Origin: Hanleya hanleyi
Lineage: Eukaryota; Mollusca; Polyplacophora; Lepidopleurida; Hanleyidae
NCBI GenBank assembly: GCA_036873755.1
Contig: JAVTVY010037249.1
Location: forward strand, 1 to 64,000
Direction of reading: 5' to 3'
Length of the DNA: 64,000 bases
Shown one piece after another: positions 57,644-64,000 of the stretch. Made by a program: the position numbers and the translations under genes. The notes beneath the pieces were generated by a model. The model was not told the origin of the DNA. It ran no database searches and saw only the letters and a program-made list of their open reading frames with translations. Numbering within the stretch: the stretch's first letter is position 1; the number at the start of each line of letters is the position of its first letter.

Positions 57644-58438
57644 TTAGAAATAATGGCGCAATACCTTTCCCAAAATGCTTTTTACCTCCTGAAGGGCCCT
57701 CGTCAATAGGGTTGAAAGAAGCTTGGTGGTGCAGCTTCTAGAACCAGCTATGAATCTAGCTTTGTATGGTGATTTATGCATTTTGGGAGTCCAGTATATT
57801 TTTGGTATGTCGTTATGATTGGTTGGAAGACAAATACCTCTTTCCCTGAGAAACTTTTTGTGATTGTTAAATAAATCTTCCAGAGTAAATGCAGTTTGGG
57901 AGTAAGTAGACGTATTTGATGAAGATATGTCTACACTCAATTCTTTAACCAGCACCTGGTAATAGTAATATTTACATATGAATATTATATTATTCGGAGC
58001 TTTGTCTGCTGGGACTATGACGAATTTACTCCGGAGATTTGCTAGAACTTCTTGCGAATTGAGGTTTCTCAGTACTTGTTTTGCTTGGGGAAGAGTACTT
58101 CTGTCAATATGGCGGATTGTTTCAACGACCTTGCTCTTGGTGAGGTCCAGCCAATCAGCGAGTACTGTAGGTTCAACTTTTTCTCGCTTAGACCAATCAA
58201 TAACGTACTGTTCTAATGCAGACAGGACTATCTTCTGGTCGGCCTTCAGATTTATTCTTCTTGGCTCTCTATATTTAGGTCCTTTCATCAGGAGTAATTT
58301 CAGATCCTTATCACTCACCACATCAAGGTCACCAGTCACAATATGTTTGCATGGTGTATAGATAAAGTTCGACGATTCACAATCACAACTATAGCCTCCT
58401 GACGTGTATAAGTTCCAGTCAAACTCCTTGGACAGCAT
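57644..58438 (-). pseudogene. PLE pre-RT and RT palm N-terminal segment (264 codons)
   Basis: Open frame within the PLE above. It holds a CDC...C-x-H cysteine/histidine cluster (residues ~18-32), KGPKYREPRRINL, a long helical region and the RT fingers (IPKIYWTPKMHKSPYK, ARFIAGSRSCTTKLLS). It ends by frameshift where an extra T follows AAATGC near 57,681. The Cys/His cluster recurs intact at 63.9 kb. Confidence 0.8.
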
Positions 58439-58859
58439 TGGAGTAATTGAATATTTTGGTGGCTATAGATTTAGTGTACTTATATGAAATGCAAGGAGGT
58501 TCTGTGAACTTAAAATAGTTTGGTACAGCGTTGCGTACCTCTGGATCATTCAGGATTCGAGGTAAATTAATGATGTCCAGTCCTTTATCTAAGTAGTTGA
58601 GTTTTAAGAAAAGCCGATCTTGAGAGGTTTCGATTATGTTCACTGGACGATACAACCGAAAATACGCTATATCTTGACATACTTTAATGATTTTTGATGG
58701 TATTATATTTCCTGAAGACGCAGATTGTTGTATATCTCTGGCTATTTGATCTAAAGCTCTCAGAGGTAACGCATACAGAACTGTACGTAAACTATGTATA
58801 CTATTGGGTGTGTTAGTCAAACCCACTAAGTAATTTAAAGTGATATGATCGTGAATCAT
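58419..58859 (-). pseudogene. PLE linker segment (146 codons)
   Basis: Reads MIHDHITLNYLVGLTNTP then ...KVCQDIAYFRLYRPVNIIET and ISYKYTKSIATKIFNYSNAV. The neighbour copy at 63.8 kb has KIFNYSNAV-like KLFNYSNAVKEFEWNFY in one frame, proving the overlap with the next ORF is a frameshift. Upstream it is in frame with the GIY-YIG remnant across a TGA at 58,878-58,880. Confidence 0.75.
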
Positions 58860-59088
58860 CGAACTATTAAACTTTCGTCAACCATGGCTGCGATGTCTCC
58901 GTTGATGGGGTTTAAATAGTTGGGTAATGTTGGATATATTTGAACGGCGGTTTGTAGCATTGCCGAACCCACTGACATTATCATTTAAACCAAACGGAAA
59001 CACTGATCCAAGTTCTAGCATCCAGAATAATTCGCGCTCTCGGATTTTTCTCTCAAATCCAAAAGGGGAATCCTTAGTAGATGGATAG

Positions 59089-59958
59089 ATTCAAAGCCCG
59101 TTCTTCTCATTCATCAAACGCTATATAGACGATCTTCTCGCTGTGGATAATCGCTATATAAATGACGCAGTGAAGGATATATATCCACCTTCACCGGATT
59201 TGAAGGAAACTACAGATAACCCTACAGGCACATCATATTTAGATCTATATCTCTATAAAAATGAAGCGGGCATTCTCTCTCGTCGACTTGATGACAAAAG
59301 AGATGATTACAATTTCGACATCGTAAACTATCCCTTTCTGGAGAGTAATATTCCAGTGGGACCTGCATATGGCGTATACATATCTCACCTAGTAGCATTT
59401 GCTAGATCCTGTGTTAAATGTGACGATTTTAATCAACGTCACAAAACATTGTTTGCAGAAACTTATAAAACAGGGCTATTCCACCAAGCGCCTCCACTCA
59501 AAGTTTCTCAAATTTGGCGATACATATCGCATGTTGATAGCAAAATACGAACGTAGCGTGCAAGATCTATGGCGCTACGTTTCGTAACTTGTGTCTAATT
59601 CCGCTTAACCCGGGGCTAGGGGCCGTATGAACCCATGTACTTCAAGATCCTCATGGTGCTCATATGAACAGGCACAATCAAAGCGTGACTGAGATACATC
59701 ATTCTCTAGATGGCGACTTTACAACGATTATTATGGATTAAGACATCATGATGTCTTGTCGGCATCATTGAAAACTGTTGACCACTTCTCTCTTGCAGGA
59801 AACTAGCCTATATTTATGTATACTATGATTGTCTTTATGAATTTGGTGCTAATACTGTTATATCGAATATGAAATAGGTCTTTGGATTATGGACGCGGAT
59901 ATTCTTTAATGGACGACGGCTGGATTATGAATGACGATTAGACGCTTGTAATTTGACC
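59089..59958 (+). pseudogene. PLE copy, 5'-truncated, head-to-head with the previous copy
   Basis: It starts at TTCAAAGCCCGTTC (the FKARS codons) and carries YIDDLLAVDN (59,124 on) and the C-terminal region, with one frameshift near 59,450 separating the 137-codon ORF from the original C-terminus (ending LWRYVS at 59,585). The 3' UTR and terminus (GACGCTTGTAATTTGACC) follow. Motifs A and B are absent. Confidence 0.87.
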
Positions 59959-59959
59959 T

Positions 59960-60470
59960 AATGGATTTCTGGGAGCGGTAGCTGCAGAAACTGTAGAAAT
60001 ACTTTTGTATAATTTGGATATATTATGTTCTTTTGATTAAAATTAACTTCATTTCACAATAAAATGCGATCGAATCGCTCGATTATCAAAGGCACTATTT
60101 CGTGGATGGTTCACTATGTGATCGTCATACGCTCTCCACGGGTGGCTTTTTTTGTCCTTTCTATGTGAGAGTCGAAGTTCTGCCAATATGGAAATAGCCG
60201 ACCGTGAAATTGAGCATGTGTGTGCGATGACGTTATGGCATTGCAATAGCGCGTTAAGCCGTTACCATATAGCGTTAAGTCGTTCAGACGAGTGTTAAAG
60301 CGTAACGACGGGCGTTAACGCGCGTCAGTACGTTTCATTGATTGTCAATTCCTAAGGATATCACATGATCTTTTAGACCAATCAGAGCTTCTGAGCTATC
60401 TTATCGGGGCATTGAGGCGCTAAGATATGTTTTTGCAGGGCATTACTGTGTTACGTCTATAAAAGCAATC
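59960..60470. other. spacer with TAACG-type repeats
   Basis: Holds GCGTTAAGCCGTTACC, GCGTTAAGTCGTTCAGAC and CGTAACGACGGGCGTTAACG between 60,250 and 60,335, related to 34,370-34,500. Otherwise featureless. Confidence 0.55.
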
Positions 60471-60479
60471 CTAACTGCT

Positions 60480-61173
60480 TTGAGTGCAAAATCGCGGTCA
60501 CCAGACACTACGATATGATGCGATATCAGGAGAATATACAGAATACAGAGAAATGGAGGGGCTATAAGCCAATGCAGACACTAAGAGCGTACCGGCTGAC
60601 ACTGAGAATCCATCGACTGATACGGCGACCCTACCCATTGACAACCAGGCCGAGGGCTCGGCCGCTGATGAGAAAACTACTTCTCAGGGAGTGAAATGCA
60701 ACTTTAATAGGGTCGTGCAAAAGGATGCCGGCGTACTGACAAGAAGTCATATGACCCTACAGACAAATATACTGATTGCATATTTCGAAATCCATCACAA
60801 GAAACGAAATAGATCCCTGTGATTATCTGTTTCCCAGCCAAGCCTGAGTGCGCAAGAGGAGGAACTCAAATTTTGGTGTCTTATTGTGACTACGACTATT
60901 GATACCCACGTTGCGGTGATCAATGACGCCGGACAGGATAACGTTCCATCGGCTTACATGCATTTCTACATCAGGAGAACTGCCATGGTAATCTATGAAG
61001 AGTATAGCCTGCTGTCGTTTGAAATGAAGGGCGATCCCATGCGAAGATCTATTATGAAGACTAAGCGTCACTTGAGAGAAGAGGTGGGGTTACCACCCAA
61101 AGAGGCTGAAACTGCGGTCAAAATGCGGAAACAGCTGTTCCACGATATGTTTCTGTTACATTACCCAAAGTGA
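60480..61173 (+). pseudogene. C2H2-linked ORF, copy 3
   Basis: The finger is degraded (FECKIAVTRHYDMMRYQEN; the second Cys and His are lost), and the acidic segment has stops. From 60,886 the C-terminal domain is open for 95 codons: VAVINDAGQDNVPSAYMH, TAMVIYEEYSLLSFEMKGDP, SIMKTKRHLREEVGLPPKEA and VKMRKQLFHDM. The long conserved C-terminal domain in three diverged copies implies past selection on a protein. Function unknown. Confidence 0.6.
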
Positions 61174-61680
61174 ATTGTGAGCCAGCCCGGTTGAGATACC
61201 AAGGTTATTTTATTCACTCGCCAGTCACGGGACCCAAAGTGCCCTTGACGAACCTCTCCAGACGAGACCCTACATGACCCACTTTGCCCACTTATGGCAA
61301 ACCTACACCCATACTTAGCATCTGGTTTCCCCTTGTTTTGTCAAGTCGACAGTTACGTTACCCGAAGTGCCCGCGATGAACGCTTCAATTCGAGATCATG
61401 CACGACAAAAGTGGGCCCAATATTGTGCATCTAGGCCCATTTGACTGGGTGTACCATCCATTTTTTCGAATTTTTGGCGAGATGTCCGGCTGGTTTTTAA
61501 GTCTTAGTTTTGCATCCACCCGTCAATCATGATCGAAAGTGACCTATTCATGGAGCGATAGCAACCCACGGTCAAAGTCCATTTCCGCTCCATTCATCCA
61601 CCCTGATTCCCCAACACGAATGCTAAGAGATTTCACATTTCTACACTACTCATTGATGAATTAAACATATACTCCGGGTT
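61174..61680. other. no recognisable feature
   Basis: Spacer with two weakly similar phrases (GGACCCAAAGTGCCC, TTACCCGAAGTGCCC). No coding signal. Confidence 0.4.
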
Positions 61681-61684
61681 ACCA

Positions 61685-63125
61685 TCGGAACAAATATGGT
61701 TGGCGCTGACCATAAATTCTATGGTACAAAAAACGACGGACCATAAGATGGATGGTCAAAGATGGATGTTCAATGCGACCATAAAACATATAGCCAAGAT
61801 GTCCACACTAGATGTGGGTGGCTTTCACCATTACAATGATGGTCACTTTGACCCATAATGATATGGTCCGTCACCACTGATCCAGAAAACTATGGCGAAA
61901 TTGACCATATATACTCTTGTTAAGCCGATGTGGCCCACCATTTTGATGGTTAAACCAACGACATCCAATCCCAGCCACATTGGCCGGTGTATTGGTGAAA
62001 AACACGAAACAGAAAAATCTTTTGACAGAAAAGTATTGTTCTGGCGAATCAGATTGATTCTTGAGTATTTCTTTGGACGGTTCGTGAACCTCACAAATAT
62101 CACCTGTTTTTCGGAGCTTTGGTCGACAAACTACCTGAATTAGAATTGGAATAGTTTACCATTTCAGACCAACTGACAAAAATCTATGCAAATTCCTGGG
62201 AACGGCAATGCCAATGAATCAATTTTTCCCCTCATGAAGTAACGATAGTATCCATTTGGAATTAATAACTGTTTACGACCATTGTATGCTTATCGCAAGG
62301 TTTTGTAACCCATAAATCAAGACATTATCTCATTCTTTCGCAAAAGCAGTTTCAAATTGCTTAAGGAGAATTGTGTGAACATCTCTTGACATAAGTAAAC
62401 GGTCAGACTGCTCGGATATGGTTTTTTCTGGGGTTTGAATCAGGGGATTTCGGAGGCTGGGGTCTGACCAAAACACTTTTTGGGGTTTTTCCACCATGTC
62501 TCCCGGAAAACCTAGCAATGCCACATACCTTGGTGACAAGTGACTTCGATATTGTACTTATGTCCAATTTAACTCAACATCGTCGCGGTCAACGTCTCTT
62601 ATCTGCCACGTACTGGCATTGTCTGGCAGCTGGTCGGTGGTTTCAGCATGTTGTTGTTGTCGAGCTCCGTTTTCTTCTCCAAAATTACGGTATGACGGTT
62701 CAAGCTCGACGTATTGTGCCATGAAGGTATTAAGTCAACCGTAAACACGAAAGACAGTTACCATGAGATTTGTATAGCTCGAAGTGCCGATCGCAATACA
62801 GTTCTTCTGAAAATCTAATCTTACTTCACAACAAAATGTCACTATGGCGCGTTTCAGGAATGCATACGGGAGGAACATCATTTTTGCGTTCCATCAGCGT
62901 TAGATGACTAGTGCGCAAGATAGAAAATTATTTCACGTGTACGTCAGAGTCGCATGTTAGGGAATTTCCTTCAATCCAGTATGTAATAAACATTACACAT
63001 CACCCAAGGACCTTAGACTTCAAGTTTATGGAACCCATGCAGGACGGGATGGATCGTGTATTTGTGGCAAGCGGTGGTCACACGATAAATTTGCAGCGAT
63101 TGGAAGCTGCGTTTCGAGATCTGAA
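61685..63125. repeat. dispersed element, copy 2 (lacks the two MITEs of copy 1)
   Basis: Collinear with 29,470-31,925, with an unoccupied GTTTCAGGA site near 62,850. It also carries the inverted coding-motif pair: minus HTILLKQFETAFAKE (62,375-62,330) and plus MDRVFVASGGHTINLQRLEA (63,045-63,110), the latter ending a clean 84-codon frame at 63,165. Confidence 0.82.
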
Positions 63126-63169
63126 AGAAATTGAAAATAGACCGATTTCTTTGCAAAATGCCTAGCGTT

Positions 63170-63790
63170 ATGAAAAAAACCCTCGCCTGTCATTCACACT
63201 GACGTTTCTAGGAATATACAAAGAATAATGATCGTTCGTCTGAAATGGTCCAATATTCGAGTTCCAATACAGGTGTGTCGATCAAAGCTCAAGCAAACAG
63301 GTAATCCTTTATAGATTCGTTGAAAGTGATAATCACGAATTAATCTGATTCACCAGAACTACACTGTTCTGTCAAAGCTTCTATTTTTTTACCATTGCAT
63401 CAACCATTGTGGCGGAGACTGTGTAACATTCTCATGTATAAACCAAATTTAATGTCATGGCTGAAGCCGCCAGCAAAATATTTGTACCTTGAAACATAAA
63501 AATGTGAGTCGATCTGAAATATAAAAGTGCTGTTCAAAGTTGCTGACCTACCATTAAAATACTGCGGGCTGGATGTTGACCATGACAATCTTCAACCTGC
63601 TCACAAACCTCCTCGACAGGTTATATCAGCTGTTCCGGTACACTTACCCTGTTAAATTTTGAAAATGAAAAGAATTAAAATAATAGATTCAACAGCCAAC
63701 AAGTTGATGTATGAGTTTACAAATACATGGTTAATTGAATCAAATGGATGGATTGAAGACACAATAAGACACTGCAGTAAAGTCTAGTCC
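63170..63790. other. no recognisable feature
   Basis: AT-rich spacer before the last PLE copy. Nothing recognised. Confidence 0.4.
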
Positions 63791-63794
63791 AGTC

Positions 63795-64000
63795 TTCATA
63801 TAAGTATATTAAATTTATAGCCATGAAACTATTCAATTACTCTAATGCTGTCAAGGAGTTTGAGTGGAATTTCTACATGTTGGAAGGCTATAGTTGTGAT
63901 TGTGAATCGTCGAACATTATCTATACACCATGCAAACATATTGTGACTGGTAGCCTTGATACAGTGAGTGATAAGGACATAAGAATTCTCTTGATGATGG
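63795..64000 (+). mobile_element. PLE copy entering from the left, continues past the window
   Basis: Plus-strand codons KLFNYSNAVKEFEWNFYMLE then GYSCDCESSNIIYTPCKHIV and SDKDIRILLMM align with the pre-RT segment of the 56.3-59.1 kb element, unbroken to the last base. Upstream of ~63,790 the match ends, so this copy is 5'-truncated there. Its RT would lie to the right of the window. Confidence 0.85.

Larger units (their letters stand above)
53281..57955. repeat. tandem duplication, unit 2 (4,675 bp)
   Basis: Second copy, differing from unit 1 by scattered substitutions and small indels. Several of those indels break the RT frame (loss of T near 57,208, loss of AT near 57,295, gain of T near 57,681). 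Beyond 57,955 the PLE continues into sequence absent from unit 1, so unit 2 holds the original right-hand context and unit 1 the original left-hand one. Confidence 0.96.
56293..59088 (-). mobile_element. Naiad-like Penelope element, near full length, frameshifted
   Basis: Minus-strand order: remnant of a GIY-YIG endonuclease end (ERKIRERELFWMLELGSVFP then FGLND, 59,060-58,970), basic linker, a 146-codon linker ORF (58,859-58,419), a segment with CDCESSNFIYTPCKHIVTGD and LLLMKGPKYREPRRI (58,438-57,644), then RT motifs WDFSTLYTTIP and RYIDDLLA (broken) to the C-terminus at 56,656. An endonuclease N-terminal to the RT is the permuted arrangement described for Chlamys/Naiad PLEs; canonical PLEs carry it C-terminally. 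The frame is broken by an extra C near 58,438 and several indels. The GIY-YIG catalytic half is lost at the head-to-head join (~59,088) with the next copy. Confidence 0.8.

Noticed and set aside
57978..58361. 127-codon plus ORF opposite the PLE
   Set aside because: It lies wholly antisense to conserved pre-RT coding that is supported by a second copy at 63.9 kb.

Overview
The window is animal nuclear DNA. The evidence is a split gene with canonical GT/AG introns, long satellite arrays, several classes of transposable element and no operon-like coding. The repeat flavour (ACGGACGG-tailed satellites, GTGAGTGA-led dispersed repeats, Naiad-like Penelope retroelements, DIRS elements) and a secreted sicarius-type phospholipase D paralogue fit a marine invertebrate, most probably a mollusc. 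The species cannot be fixed from sequence alone. Nothing prokaryotic, viral-genomic or CRISPR-like is present.

Layout. Positions 1-14,200 carry the only clear host housekeeping-type gene, a Kelch-domain protein of the KLHDC1/2 type on the minus strand. Six exons with matching phases run from a start codon at 13,621 to 3,745, and the 3' exons lie beyond the left edge. Its introns hold a 168-bp satellite (1.26-3.45 kb), a 339-bp repeat, a 31-32 bp minisatellite, a ~180-bp repeat and two long inverted-repeat transposons. One of these has a perfect 9-bp target-site duplication; the other carries a nested MITE. 14.3-17.2 kb is a decayed DIRS-type tyrosine-recombinase retrotransposon (gag, RNase H, recombinase) whose RH-YR interval is invaded by a minisatellite. 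17.6-19.0 kb is a decayed Penelope-like (PLE) copy. 19.8-20.4 kb is the same minisatellite in the opposite orientation. 23.9-28.2 kb is a ~940-bp duplicated segment interleaved with a 183-bp satellite. 29.5-31.9 kb and 61.7-63.1 kb are two copies of one dispersed element. The first copy has gained two MITEs, and the second preserves an empty site for one of them. 32.0-36.4 kb is a large imperfect palindrome carrying two opposed copies of a C2H2 zinc-finger ORF of unknown family. 38.0-43.0 kb is a 5.0-kb DIRS-like element with 38-bp inverted termini. 44.2-45.7 kb is a fold-back element. 46.3-46.9 kb is a LINE 3' end.

47.3-48.4 kb is an intronless phospholipase D gene of the sphingomyelinase-D/SicTox type, with a signal peptide and catalytic residues, interrupted by one in-frame TAG. 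Just downstream, 48,601-57,955 is a recent tandem duplication of a ~4.68-kb unit. Its internal junction truncates a PLE and supplies the start codon of a 420-codon reverse-transcriptase ORF. The second unit runs into the rest of that PLE (to ~59.09 kb), which keeps part of an N-terminal GIY-YIG endonuclease. This is the permuted arrangement known from Naiad-type PLEs. Two more PLE copies (59.09-59.96 kb and from 63.79 kb past the edge) and another C2H2-ORF relic (60.5-61.2 kb) fill the right end.

Apart from the Kelch gene and the phospholipase gene, almost everything recognisable here is transposon- or satellite-derived. Most transposon ORFs are broken. All family calls are by eye, without database search.
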